Shown: positions 1 through 8,109, numbered from the stretch's first letter. The stretch is DNA of 64,000 nucleotides from Ramlibacter sp. (GCA_016713005.1 JADJPY010000016.1:186001-250000); one strand, 5' to 3'. Made by a program: numbers and translations. Notes: generated by a model not told the origin, from the letters alone.

Positions 1-212
1 GCCCGGACTTCCCCTCGTTCGAGCAAGCCCACGCCACTGGATCAGGTGGGTTGGGTGCTCTGCGCAGCGAAGTAAAGGAGGAGGATTGGGCGCAGCCCCA
101 TCCGGGGGACATGAGCGGAGCGGAGTACCCGGCCCGCATGAGCCCGAAGCAACGCTGGCGTGGAAGGCGGGCAAGAAACAGTCACACAAGAAGCTCTAGA
201 CTTGGAACCCGC
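1..212. other. Upstream region of nth, no confident gene
   Basis: The stretch before nth stays open in the nth frame but shows no family-like sequence, and a second frame closes with a TAA near position 73. It may hold the last codons of an upstream gene cut by the window edge. It contains G-rich runs and GGAGGAGG near 77, which is too far from the nth start to be its ribosome site. I see no terminator or recognisable promoter. Confidence 0.3.
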
Positions 213-851
213 ATGAACGCCACCCAGATCGAACGCTTTTTTGCCACCCTGAAGGCGACCAACCCGCAGCCGGCCAGCGAGCTGGAATACACCAGCGTGT
301 TCGAGCTGCTGGCCGCCGTGCTGCTGAGTGCGCAGGCCACCGATGTGGGCGTCAACAAGGCCACACGACGCCTGTTCCCCGTGGCGAACACACCGCAAGC
401 CATCCTGGCGCTGGGGCAGGAAGGGCTGGAGGGCTACATCAAGACGATCGGGCTGTTCCGCAGCAAGGCAAAGCACCTGATGGAGACCTGCCGCATCCTG
501 GTGGCGCAGCACGGCGGCGAGGTGCCGCGCACGCGCGAGGCGCTGGAGGCGCTGCCCGGCGTGGGCCGCAAGACGGCCAACGTGGTGCTCAACGTCGCGT
601 TTGGCGAGCCCACGATGGCCGTGGACACGCACATCTTCCGCCTGGGCATCCGCACCGGGCTGGCGCCAGGCAAGAACCCGCATGAGGTGGAGATGGGCCT
701 GCTCAAACGCGTCCCGCCCGCCTATCTGGTGGACGCACACCACTGGCTGATCCTGCACGGCCGGTATGTGTGCCAGGCGCGCAAGCCGCTGTGCTGGCAG
801 TGCGCCGTCAGCGACTGCTGCGACTTCCGACCCAAGACGCCCCGCCCGTGA
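213..851 (+). CDS. nth: Endonuclease III (DNA glycosylase/AP lyase)
   Basis: Base-excision repair enzyme that removes oxidised pyrimidines and nicks AP sites by beta-elimination. The 212-residue product matches the family length. The helix-hairpin-helix motif LPGVGRKTANVVL spans residues 114-126 with the catalytic lysine at K120, and the catalytic aspartate lies in AVDTH at D138. The C-terminal 4Fe-4S ligands C187, C194, C197 and C203 follow the C-X6-C-X2-C-X5-C rule. I chose the ATG at 213 because it gives the standard N-terminus (MNATQIERFF). The open frame extends upstream to 51, but those codons look non-coding. The gene reads toward btuF, whose start lies 28 bp downstream. Confidence 0.96.
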   Translation: MNATQIERFFATLKATNPQPASELEYTSVFELLAAVLLSAQATDVGVNKATRRLFPVANTPQAILALGQEGLEGYIKTIGLFRSKAKHLMETCRILVAQHGGEVPRTREALEALPGVGRKTANVVLNVAFGEPTMAVDTHIFRLGIRTGLAPGKNPHEVEMGLLKRVPPAYLVDAHHWLILHGRYVCQARKPLCWQCAVSDCCDFRPKTPRP

Positions 852-879
852 ACCCGCCCCTTTCCTGATCCCACATCCA

Positions 880-1824
880 ATGCGCCCGCTGCGCCCCGCA
901 ACCGCCCACCGCACGGACCCGGTCCGCATCCGGTTTGCTATTGTTTTGATAGCGGGTGTGCTAGCACTGACGGGGGCTGGAGCCACATTTGGCACTGAAA
1001 TTGCCGCAGTGGACGACGCCGGCACCCGCCTCACGCTGGCGCAGCCCGCGCGGCGCATCGTGAGCCTGTCGCCGCACCTGACCGAGCTGGTCTACGCCGC
1101 CGGTGCAGGGGACCGCCTGGTGGGCGTGAGCCGCTACAGCGACCACCCCGCCGCCGCGCGCGCGCTGCCCGTGCTCAGCGACGCCTTCACGCTCAACCTG
1201 GAGGCGATCCGCGCGGCCAGGCCAGACCTGGTGCTGGTGTGGCAGTCCGGCACGGCGCAGCGCTCGCGCGACGCGCTCAAGGCCATGGCGCAGCGCGAAG
1301 GTTTTGCCGTGTGGGAGGGCGAGTCGCGCGACGTGGAAGGCATCGCCTCCACGCTGGAGCGCATCGGCCGTTTGAGCGGCACGTCTGCCACCGCCAACGC
1401 GGAGGCCGCCGCGCAGCGCGCCGCGTGGGCCGCGCTGGTGGCGCGCTGGCAGGGCGCCGCGCCGGTGCGCGTGTTCTACCAGGTGTGGGACGCGCCGCTG
1501 ATGACCTTCAACCGCGAGCACGGCGTCAGCCGCGCGCTGGCGGCGTGCGGCGCGGTCAACGGTTTCGGGCAACTGGCGTCGCTGACGCCCACCGTCAGCC
1601 GCGAGGCGGTGCTGGCCTTTGACCCGCAGCTGATCCTGAGCGGCAGCGACGACCCCCAGCGCGCATTGGCCGCCTGGCGCGCGCTGCCCCGCATCAGCGC
1701 AGTGCGCCATGGACAGCTCAAGGGCGTGCCGGGCGACGTGCTCACCCGGATGGGCCCGCGCTTTGTGCAGGCGGCCAGCCAGCTGTGCGAGCGGGTGGAC
1801 GCGGCGCGGGCCACGGCGAAGTAG
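880..1824 (+). CDS. btuF: Cobalamin ABC transporter substrate-binding protein BtuF-like
   Basis: Periplasmic binding protein (314 residues) of the BtuF/helical-backbone family, expected to deliver vitamin B12 to BtuC2D2. After an N-terminal signal segment the mature part begins near 'EIAAVDDAGTRLTLAQPARRI' (cut here), the usual BtuF opening, followed by 'VSLSPHLTELVYAAGAGDRL' and a C-terminal lobe with 'LILSGSDD'. The partner genes btuB, btuC and btuD lie 1.4-6 kb away on the other strand. The signal-peptide core (residues 20-38, FAIVLIAGVLALTGAGATFG) is encoded by an interspersed repeat copy (937-994). The ATG at 880 is chosen because it gives a basic n-region before that core; no strong ribosome site is visible. 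Confidence 0.85.
   Translation: MRPLRPATAHRTDPVRIRFAIVLIAGVLALTGAGATFGTEIAAVDDAGTRLTLAQPARRIVSLSPHLTELVYAAGAGDRLVGVSRYSDHPAAARALPVLSDAFTLNLEAIRAARPDLVLVWQSGTAQRSRDALKAMAQREGFAVWEGESRDVEGIASTLERIGRLSGTSATANAEAAAQRAAWAALVARWQGAAPVRVFYQVWDAPLMTFNREHGVSRALAACGAVNGFGQLASLTPTVSREAVLAFDPQLILSGSDDPQRALAAWRALPRISAVRHGQLKGVPGDVLTRMGPRFVQAASQLCERVDAARATAK
937..994 (+). repeat. Interspersed repeat copy 1, inside btuF
   Basis: The stem GCTATTGTTTTGATAGC is followed after a short spacer by CGGGGGCTGGAGCCACATTTGGC, cut here to its core GGGGGCTGGAG. It is in the same orientation as copies at 4939, 30950 and 34061. It is fully inside the btuF signal-peptide codons, reads without stops, and supplies the hydrophobic core. 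Confidence 0.8.
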
Positions 1825-1846
1825 ACACGCCCCGCGGCCAGTGCCC

Positions 1847-3184
1847 TCAGGGCAGGGCGAGCGCCGCCGCGGTGCACAGGCGCCCGGTGTCCAGGATGCC
1901 CTCGCCAAACGAACCCGGCTGCCAGCCCGGCGGCTTGCGCGCCGTGGCGCGCGCCGCCTTGCGAAAGGCCTCGACCCGCGCGCCTGTGCGGCCGTATTTC
2001 TTTTCGATGTCCTTCGCCCAGCTGTGCAGCCACAGCGCCGCGCTGCCGGTGGTGAGCGCGGCCGCGTACGAGGTGCCGTTGCCCTCTTCATCGAACCCTG
2101 TGCCCGTGCCGGTCCTGACGGCCAGCGGGCGCTGCACGTCGGCCGCCGGCGCGCTGAAATCCACCTGACGCCCGTAGGCGCTGCCATGCCAGGGCAGGCT
2201 TTCCCAGGTGACGCCACCCACGGCAATCGTCTGCGCCAGCCGTGCGGGCTGCACCACCGGGTCCAGGTGGTTGCCCGCGGCGCACACCACGATCACCCCG
2301 CGCGAATGCGCCCAGGCCACGGCCTCCTTCATCGCCGGAGACGCCACCGGCGGGAACACGCCCAGGCTGACATTGACCACATCCACCTTGGCCACGTCCA
2401 CCAGGTAGCGCAGGCCTTCGGCAAACTCGAACTGCCGGTTGTTGATGGCCACCGAATCGGTGATGCGCACCACCACATGCGGCACGCGCGGCGCGGCGCC
2501 CCGGAACACCGAGCCGTCGTCCGGCCCGCTCACATGGCCCGAGATGGTGGCGCCGATGCGCGTGCCGTGGCCGCCAAACAGGCCCGCGCCGGGCATGGGG
2601 TCGATGCCGTCGTTGGGCTGCGGCAGCGGTGGCTCCATCTCGGGCGGCACATCGCTGGCCATGATGGTGCGGCACTCGGCCGCGGCGATCCAGCTGCCCC
2701 CGGGCTGGCCATGGCCCAGCGCGCGGTGTCGGGTGTAGCCGGTATCTAGCTGCCCCACACGGATGCCCTGCCAGTCAATCGCGCTGGCGCCGCCAGCGCC
2801 ACCGGCCTTGCTCCAGGCCGGTTCGATGTTGATGCCCTTCGCGTGGAGGTACCAGCTCGGCCCGCCCGCCTCGGTGGGCACTGGGACGGCGACGCGCGGC
2901 TCCAGATCGCTTTCGACCCGGTGGCGCAGCAACACCGCGACTTCATCTTCGCCAAGGAAAGCCACCTCGTGGGCGCCCGCCTCCTTGAGCAGCGTGCTCT
3001 CGGCATGGCCGGGGTTGCGCGATCGCAGCTGGCGCAGCAGGTGCGGACGCACGATGGCGTCGCGCACGCCCACCTGCACCACCCCCACATCGATGCCAGG
3101 GCCGGCCAGCACGGCGAGCGACCGGGTGAAATCCTCAAACGTGCCGTGCAGGACAACAACACGCGCATAGCGACCAATGGACAT
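1847..3184 (-). CDS. S8 family subtilisin-like serine peptidase
   Basis: A 445-residue protein with the complete subtilase triad: Asp147 in RVGQLDTGYT, His206 in GGHGTRIGATISGH, Ser372 in GNGTSYAAALTTG, and the oxyanion Asn305 in CAAGNHLDPV. About 140 residues precede the catalytic domain. That segment has no obvious Sec signal, so the protein may be cytoplasmic or use another route. It ends 23 bp beyond the btuF stop, convergent with btuF. Its substrate is unknown, and the neighbouring B12 genes give no hint of a role in that pathway. The ATG at 3184 is the only good start. Confidence 0.85.
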   Translation of the reverse strand: MSIGRYARVVVLHGTFEDFTRSLAVLAGPGIDVGVVQVGVRDAIVRPHLLRQLRSRNPGHAESTLLKEAGAHEVAFLGEDEVAVLLRHRVESDLEPRVAVPVPTEAGGPSWYLHAKGINIEPAWSKAGGAGGASAIDWQGIRVGQLDTGYTRHRALGHGQPGGSWIAAAECRTIMASDVPPEMEPPLPQPNDGIDPMPGAGLFGGHGTRIGATISGHVSGPDDGSVFRGAAPRVPHVVVRITDSVAINNRQFEFAEGLRYLVDVAKVDVVNVSLGVFPPVASPAMKEAVAWAHSRGVIVVCAAGNHLDPVVQPARLAQTIAVGGVTWESLPWHGSAYGRQVDFSAPAADVQRPLAVRTGTGTGFDEEGNGTSYAAALTTGSAALWLHSWAKDIEKKYGRTGARVEAFRKAARATARKPPGWQPGSFGEGILDTGRLCTAAALALP

Positions 3185-3270
3185 GGAACCCCCTGTGTGA
3201 AAAACCGTGACAGGCCCACAGGGTAGGCGCTTTCGGTCGCGGCGGCCTCACTTCTTTGTGGGAGAAGCCC

Positions 3271-4026
3271 TCAATCGGCCAGCCAGACCCCGCCCGCCTG
3301 GCGCCAGCCGCAACAGAACGTGCGCTCCAGCACCGCGTGCGTCATGACATGGTCAATTTGGCCTGCAGCCCACGTCCCGTCTGCCTGGAGCGCTATCAAA
3401 TGCGTAGCGGTCCGCTGCACCCAGGCGATGTCGTGCGCGCTCATGACGATGGTGCGTTCGGGCTGCGCCGCCAGCCAGCGCGACACGCCCTGCTGGTGCG
3501 CCGGATCCTGGAAGCTCACCGGCTCGTCCAGTAGCCACAGCGGCACGTCCTGCGCGGAGATGGCCGCCAGGCCCACGCGCTGGCGCTCGCCGCCCGAAAG
3601 CCGCGTCACCGGCCGCGCCAGCAGCGGGGCGATGTCCAGGGCCTGCGTCACCTGGTCAAGCTGCGCGCGCCAGCGCGGCTCGGCCGCAGGCCGCAGCACA
3701 TCACCGGGCGCGTGCAGGGCGAGCATTTCGGCCACGGTCAGCTCAAAGCGGTCACTCGCGGACTGCGCCAGCCACGCCCGAAGCGATGCCGCCCGCGCCG
3801 GGTCGGCCAGCACCTGTGCGTCGCCCCCCAGTGCAATGCGCCCCAGCTGGCCGGGCACCCCCAGGCCGGCCAGCGCACGCAGCAGCGTGGACTTGCCTGC
3901 AGCGTTGCGCCCCACAATGCACCAGCGCTCGCCGGGCCGGGCCTCGAAATCAAGCGAACGCACCAGCGTGCGCCCGACCATGCCCAGCGTCAGGCCCTGC
4001 ACTTGCAGCACGGCGCCGGCGCTCAC
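3271..4026 (-). CDS. btuD: Cobalamin ABC transporter ATP-binding protein BtuD-like
   Basis: ATPase of the B12 importer, 251 residues. Walker A GRNAAGKST at 39-47, Q-loop at Q88, signature LSGGERQRV at 143-151, Walker B WLLDEP at 164-169 and switch His198 (SAHD) are all present. The GTG start at 4026 overlaps the btuC TGA in a GTGA junction, which signals translational coupling; the longer open frame upstream is a shadow of btuC. Residues about 206-226 (ATHLIALQADGTWAAGQI) are encoded by an interspersed repeat (3354-3408). FecE-like iron-siderophore ATPases look similar, but the riboswitch and BtuB upstream favour cobalamin. Confidence 0.9.
   Translation of the reverse strand: MSAGAVLQVQGLTLGMVGRTLVRSLDFEARPGERWCIVGRNAAGKSTLLRALAGLGVPGQLGRIALGGDAQVLADPARAASLRAWLAQSASDRFELTVAEMLALHAPGDVLRPAAEPRWRAQLDQVTQALDIAPLLARPVTRLSGGERQRVGLAAISAQDVPLWLLDEPVSFQDPAHQQGVSRWLAAQPERTIVMSAHDIAWVQRTATHLIALQADGTWAAGQIDHVMTHAVLERTFCCGWRQAGGVWLAD
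3354..3408 (-). repeat. Interspersed repeat copy 2, inside btuD
   Basis: On the minus strand the stem GCTACGCATTTGATAGC is followed by a diverged spacer and GGGCTGCAGGCCAAATTG. It is more diverged than other copies. It lies within the btuD C-terminal codons, in the same reading frame relative to the element as the btuF copy. Confidence 0.65.
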
Positions 4027-4988
4027 CGCGGCCCCCGCGCCAGAAAGGCGATGAACACCGGCGCACCCAGCAGGGCCATCACGGCGCCCACCGGCAGTTC
4101 CAGCGGCCAGGCCACGCTTCGGGCCAGTGCATCGGCCAGCGCGACCAGCGCGCCGCCGCCGGCCGCGCTCATCCAGGCCAGCTGCCGCGTGCCGCGCACA
4201 CCCGCCAGGCGCAGCGCCTGCGGCACGACCAACCCGACAAAGCCCACCGCGCCCGCCAGCGAAACGGCGCAGGCCGTGGCGAGACACGCCAGCGCCAGCA
4301 GCTCGTGGCGCAGCCGGCGGACCGGCTCGCCCAGCAGCCACGCCACTTCGGTGCCCAGCAACAAGCGGTCGACCGCCCGCGCGCGCCAGACGAAGTAGGC
4401 GGTGGCGAGCAACACCACCGGCAGCGCCCAAGCCGCATCTGCAGCGCCCGAGAGGTCGCCCACCAGCCAGAAGATCGCGCCGCGCAGGCGCTGGTCGGGC
4501 GTCAGGGTCAGCAGCAGCGTGCCCACCGCGCCTGAGACGGCCGCGAGCATCGCACCGGTGAGGATGAGGCGCGAAGACGCGTCGTCTTCCCGCGCGCGCA
4601 GCGCGCCGCGCGCCAGCCCCAGCAGCGCCAGCCCCGCTGCCAGCGCGCCCAGGGCCGCGCCCACGCCCATGGAGACGGTGCCCAGAACGCCCGCACCAAG
4701 AGCGCCCCCGAAAGCCCCGCCCAGGGACTGCGTCGCGATCGCACCCACCGCGGCCCCGCCTGAGGTGCCCAGCACATACGGGTCGGCCAGCGGGTTGCGC
4801 AGCAGCACCTGCAACGCCAGCCCGCTCAGGGCCAGCAAGGCCCCCACCACCACACCGGCCAGCACCCGCGGACCGCGCAGCGTGGCCAGCACCTCCGCAG
4901 ACACACCTTGCCAGGGGAGCGCCAGCGCGAGCCCGATTGCTATCAAAAAGATAGCTGTCAAGGTCCATCTGACGGGGGCTGAGGGCAC
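4023..4988 (-). CDS. btuC: Cobalamin ABC transporter permease BtuC-like (FecCD family)
   Basis: Polytopic permease of 321 residues with the FecCD pattern: 'GPRVLAGVVVGALLALSGL' and 'LLRNPLADPYVLGTSGGAA' in the first half and 'VGFVGLVVPQALRLAGV' in the second. About ten hydrophobic helices are expected. The start is a GTG at 4988 preceded by GAGGAAAAA. Both this ribosome site and the first codons through the first membrane helix (residues 1-17, with TAIFLIAIG) lie in an interspersed repeat. It lies 50 bp after btuB and overlaps btuD, so it is probably part of a btuBCD operon under the cobalamin riboswitch. Confidence 0.9.
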   Translation of the reverse strand: MPSAPVRWTLTAIFLIAIGLALALPWQGVSAEVLATLRGPRVLAGVVVGALLALSGLALQVLLRNPLADPYVLGTSGGAAVGAIATQSLGGAFGGALGAGVLGTVSMGVGAALGALAAGLALLGLARGALRAREDDASSRLILTGAMLAAVSGAVGTLLLTLTPDQRLRGAIFWLVGDLSGAADAAWALPVVLLATAYFVWRARAVDRLLLGTEVAWLLGEPVRRLRHELLALACLATACAVSLAGAVGFVGLVVPQALRLAGVRGTRQLAWMSAAGGGALVALADALARSVAWPLELPVGAVMALLGAPVFIAFLARGPR

Positions 4989-4992
4989 TTTT
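4939..4992 (+). repeat. Interspersed repeat copy 3, forming the btuC start
   Basis: The stem GCTATCAAAAAGATAGC is followed by GACGGGGGCTGAGGGCAC. The element occupies the btuC initiation region, so the GTG start codon, the nearby purine-rich ribosome site and the first transmembrane helix all come from it. Confidence 0.8.
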
Positions 4993-5038
4993 TCCTCTGA
5001 AAACTGGGATTGTGGCAGCGCGGGGGCGGTGTGGCCGA

Positions 5039-6997
5039 TCAGAAGGCGTAGCGTGCGTTCAGCCGCAGGGTGCGCCCCGGTTCAGGGTACACGCCGATGA
5101 AGCCGCAACCCGCGCTGAAGGCGTTGCTCCAGGTGTGCAGGTCGGTGAGGTTGTCCACACCGGCGGCCAGCGTCCAGCCCTTGCCGCCGGTGAGCCGGCT
5201 GTAGCGGTAGTGCGCGTCCAGCACGGTGGCCGAGGGCACGCGGGCGCAGGCGTTGGCGTTGTCGCCGCCCACAAAGGCCTCGCCGCGGTGCTGGGTGGAC
5301 ACCTCCACACGGTGCGCCTCGTCGATGGCGTAGCCCAGCCGCACGCTGGCGGTGGTGCGCGCCACCAGCGGCACGGTGCGTCCTGTGTTGGGTCCGCCGG
5401 TGAAGCGGGCCTGGATCAGCTGCAGGCTGCCGGCAATGTCCCAGCGGCCGCCCAGGCGGGTTCGGCCGTCCAGTTCCAGGCCCTGGCGCCGGATCGCGTC
5501 CTGGTTGATGTTGATGAAGAAGACCGGGTCGAACGCGATCTCGTCCACCGAGCGCTGGCTGAACAGGCGCACGCTGGCGCTGGTGGTGCCTGCCAGGTAC
5601 TTGAGCCCGATTTCGCGGTCCCACGCCAGCATCGGGCGCAGCGGCCCGGCGGTGAAGCGGTTCTCGTCCACGTTGCCCATGCGAAAGCTCTTCGCGGTGC
5701 GGGCGTACAGGTCCCAGCCCGTGGCCAGCGTCTGGCTCGCGGCAAACTCCCAGGCGGTGAGCGCGTAGTCGTTGGTGTAGTTGACGAAGTTGGCCGGGTC
5801 CAGCGCGCTCTTGCGCACCGTCTCGCGCCGCGCACCGGCGGACAGGCGCGTCTGGCTGGGCAGCAGGAGGTCGAGCTTGCCGTACCAGCCGCTGTTGCGC
5901 TGCGCTGCGTCCTCGTCCTGGCCAAAGTTGCTGCGGTAATTGGCGTCCCAGCCCAGACTGTCGTGGCCCAGCACGGCGTTCACCCCCAGCCCGGCGAACT
6001 CGCCCGCATAGGTCACACGCGGCGACACCTGGTGCTGCGTGCTGGCAGCGTTTGAAATGAATCCAAAACCCACGAAGTTGGCGTCGCTTCGGCGGTCACG
6101 TGCGGCGAGGTCCAGTGCCACGGTCCACGGGCCCGAGCGCCAGTCCACCGAGGCGCTGAGGCGGTTCTCGCGCAGGTCGCCAAAGTCGGCCGGCGTCGTG
6201 GTCTGGCGCGGATTTGCGGCCGCCAGCGCGGCGCTGAGCGAGCCCGGAAAGCGCGACAGGTCGGACTCGTGGTGTGCGCCGATGCGCCAGCGCAGCGGAC
6301 CGCCCTCCCCGCGCAAGGCCAGCGCGGCCACCTGCTGGTGCTGGGCGCTGTTGGCGCGGTAGCCCTCGCTGCGCCAGTCGCGCAGCCGAGCGTCCATCGC
6401 CAGCTTGGGGCCACCGACCTCCACCGACGCCCGTGCGTCGCGCGTGCCCCAGCTTTCCACGCCGACCTGCGCCGAGCCGTGCAGGCCACCGGCCTTGTTG
6501 CCCCGGCGGGTGACCACCTGGATCACGCCGCCCGAAGCGCCCTCACCCCACATGACACTGGCTCCGCCGCGCACGATTTCGATTCGCTCGATCATGTCGG
6601 GCGAGATCGCCGACAGCCGCGCATTGGCGAGCTCGTTCTCGGTGATGCGCACGCCGTCGATCACCACCACCAGGTTCTGCTGGGCGGCCTCGCCGTGGCC
6701 ACGCAGGTCCAGCGTGTACTCGCGCCCGCCGGTGCCCGAGCGCGAAGGCACGCCAGCGAGCTTGCGCACCGCTTCGTTGGCGTCCAGCACGCCGGAGGCG
6801 CGGATGTCCTCGCCCAGCAGCACGGTGGCGCCCACGGGGGCGGTTTGCGCCGCCTGCTCCTGGCGGCTGGCGGAGACGACGGTCTCCGGCAGGCTGGCCT
6901 GCGCATGCGAGGTGGAATGGGTGGAAAACGCGGCGGCGAGCGCCAGCGCGAACGGGGCTTTGCGGGCCCGGGGGGTTCCGTTGCAACGGAGGATCAT
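5039..6997 (-). CDS. btuB: TonB-dependent outer-membrane cobalamin receptor BtuB-like
   Basis: Outer-membrane receptor of 652 residues. A signal peptide covers about residues 1-33, followed by a TonB-box-like PETVVSASRQ. The plug domain has 'VRKLAGVPSRSGTG', 'LDLRGHGEAAQQNLVVVIDG' and 'IERIEIVRGGASVMWGEGA', and the barrel ends in ...LNARYAF with the expected terminal phenylalanine. The ATG at 6997 (MILRCNG) is preferred; the open frame continues upstream only through the riboswitch. A cobalamin riboswitch lies 75 bp upstream, so repression by adenosylcobalamin is likely. It is followed by btuC and btuD. Confidence 0.92.
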   Translation of the reverse strand: MILRCNGTPRARKAPFALALAAAFSTHSTSHAQASLPETVVSASRQEQAAQTAPVGATVLLGEDIRASGVLDANEAVRKLAGVPSRSGTGGREYTLDLRGHGEAAQQNLVVVIDGVRITENELANARLSAISPDMIERIEIVRGGASVMWGEGASGGVIQVVTRRGNKAGGLHGSAQVGVESWGTRDARASVEVGGPKLAMDARLRDWRSEGYRANSAQHQQVAALALRGEGGPLRWRIGAHHESDLSRFPGSLSAALAAANPRQTTTPADFGDLRENRLSASVDWRSGPWTVALDLAARDRRSDANFVGFGFISNAASTQHQVSPRVTYAGEFAGLGVNAVLGHDSLGWDANYRSNFGQDEDAAQRNSGWYGKLDLLLPSQTRLSAGARRETVRKSALDPANFVNYTNDYALTAWEFAASQTLATGWDLYARTAKSFRMGNVDENRFTAGPLRPMLAWDREIGLKYLAGTTSASVRLFSQRSVDEIAFDPVFFININQDAIRRQGLELDGRTRLGGRWDIAGSLQLIQARFTGGPNTGRTVPLVARTTASVRLGYAIDEAHRVEVSTQHRGEAFVGGDNANACARVPSATVLDAHYRYSRLTGGKGWTLAAGVDNLTDLHTWSNAFSAGCGFIGVYPEPGRTLRLNARYAF

Positions 6998-7071
6998 GAT
7001 GAAAACACTTCTGGCAATGGCCCTCACCGCCTTCCCCGACGGTGCTTGGACGTCACGGCACGCCCGCAATG

Positions 7072-7282
7072 GGCACGCCACCGTGTTGGCCGGTATCCGG
7101 GCTGGCGGAACAACTTCCATCGCCTTCCCAGGCGCCGTGTTGGCGGCGCCCAGTGGCTGGGTGATGGAAGCGAAGTCGGGTGACTTGTCCGCTTACCGTT
7201 GCGGGGGCAGCGCAGGTTAGGTCGGCCTCGTGCGGCTCTCCCTCCTGCTTCCCGTTGAACTGCGGCGTGTGAACCACACCGC
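7072..7282 (-). ncRNA. Cobalamin (adenosylcobalamin) riboswitch
   Basis: Read on the minus strand the leader contains the B12-box landmarks in order: AACGGGAAGC, then GCTGCCCCCGCAACGGTAAG, a variable part with CACTGGGCGCC and GGGAAGGCG, then AGCCCGGATACCGGCCAACA and the closing ACGGTGGCG. The order and spacing match the family. It sits directly upstream of btuB and should turn off btuBCD when cobalamin is abundant. Edges are approximate. Confidence 0.9.
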
Positions 7283-7325
7283 GAGCACCAACGCACAGAT
7301 TTTAGACCTGCGGCTTGCTGACACC

Positions 7326-7353
7326 TTGCAACAGGTTGACTTCTCCGTAGAAT
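7326..7353 (+). promoter_or_regulatory. Putative sigma-70 promoter for the zapB-like/zapA genes
   Basis: TTGCAA at 7326 and TAGAAT at 7348 are separated by 16 bp, and the start codon follows at 7363. The implied leader would be very short, so the assignment is tentative. Confidence 0.35.
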
Positions 7354-7362
7354 CAACAACTT

Positions 7363-7581
7363 ATGGCAGGTTCTTCAGAAATTGCACAGCTTGCAGAGCG
7401 CATCGAGCGCCTGCTGGTGCGCTACGGCGAGCTCCAGCGCACCAGCACGCTGCAGACTGAGCAGATCGCGGCCCTGACACAGGAGCGCGACTCGCTGAAG
7501 TCGCGCCTGTCCGCGGCGCGTGCCCGCGTGGATGCTCTGCTGGAGCGCCTGCCCGAAGTGCCCCAGAAGGACGCCGTGTGA
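7363..7581 (+). CDS. Small coiled-coil protein (TIGR02449/ZapB-like) upstream of zapA
   Basis: A 72-residue protein that is almost entirely a heptad-rich coiled coil (EIAQLAERIERLLVRYGELQ onward). Small coiled-coil proteins of this type often precede zapA in beta- and gammaproteobacteria and are presumed to take part in division-ring assembly. Its TGA overlaps the zapA GTG (GTGA), so the two are translationally coupled. I recognise the family position and shape rather than a proven function. Confidence 0.8.
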   Translation: MAGSSEIAQLAERIERLLVRYGELQRTSTLQTEQIAALTQERDSLKSRLSAARARVDALLERLPEVPQKDAV

Positions 7582-7907
7582 AGCAGCTTGAGGTGCAGAT
7601 CATGGGCCAGAGCTACCTGCTGGGCTGCCCCGAAGGCGGCGAGCCCCAGTTGCTCGAGGCGGTGGGCAAGGTGGACGCGGCCATGTGCAAGATCCGCGAC
7701 GCCGGCAAGGTGCGGGCGCGCGACCGGATTGCCGTGCTGGCTGCATTGAACGTGGCTTTCGAGCAGCCGGTGGCGACCGTCCCTGTGCAGGCCCGCGCAG
7801 CCAACTCCAGCGCAAGCGGCCCCGTGGAAGGTGACGACCTGCAGGTGGTATCGCGGCTGATCGCCGACATCGACAGCGTGCTGGGCGAAGACGGCCAGCT
7901 GCTTTGA
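7578..7907 (+). CDS. zapA: Cell division protein ZapA
   Basis: Cytosolic FtsZ-bundling protein, 109 residues. The N-terminal beta-hairpin MKQLEVQIMGQSYLLGCPEG and following helix ('LLEAVGKVDAAMCKIRDAGK', then RARDRIAVLAALNVAFE) are typical. A GTG start at 7578 overlaps the previous stop. The 6S RNA gene lies just downstream, the arrangement seen in many proteobacteria. Confidence 0.92.
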   Translation: MKQLEVQIMGQSYLLGCPEGGEPQLLEAVGKVDAAMCKIRDAGKVRARDRIAVLAALNVAFEQPVATVPVQARAANSSASGPVEGDDLQVVSRLIADIDSVLGEDGQLL

Positions 7908-7911
7908 AGCC

Positions 7912-7917
7912 TACAAT
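7912..7917 (+). promoter_or_regulatory. -10 box (TACAAT) for 6S RNA
   Basis: It lies just after the zapA stop codon, with the expected 7 bp to the 5' end of the 6S terminal stem. The -35 region overlaps the end of zapA and is weak. Confidence 0.5.
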
Positions 7918-7923
7918 CCAAAG

Positions 7924-8094
7924 CGTCTGCGGTGCAGCCGGGCTTTATATTTCCTTGAACCAATGCTCTTAGAGCCCGGGCTTGGTACATCACCTGGTGA
8001 GCGTGATCGTCTCGCGTCAGATGAACCCAACGCCAGGTTGCCCTTGCCCACCTGAACCCCGGTTCAGGATGCCGGTCCGGTCGCATCCGCAGAT
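7924..8094 (+). ncRNA. ssrS: 6S RNA
   Basis: The region between zapA and the next gene has the 6S position and fold. The 5' segment TCTGCGG (7926-7932) pairs with CCGCAGA near 8087-8093 to close a terminal stem, and the inner flanks also pair. The interior has TTGAACC, GGTGAGCGTGATCG and CACCTGAACCCCGGTTCAGG, resembling known 6S elements. A TACAAT -10 box at 7912-7917 places transcription start at about 7924. The molecule would be about 170 nt. 6S RNA binds the RNA polymerase-sigma70 holoenzyme in stationary phase. Confidence 0.8.
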
Positions 8095-8109
8095 ACCTTT
8101 TCCTTCCTG

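Noticed and set aside
4023..4968. Upstream extension of the btuD frame to 4968
   Set aside because: That part is the shadow of btuC, which has a complete FecCD pattern; the GTGA junction gives the natural btuD start.
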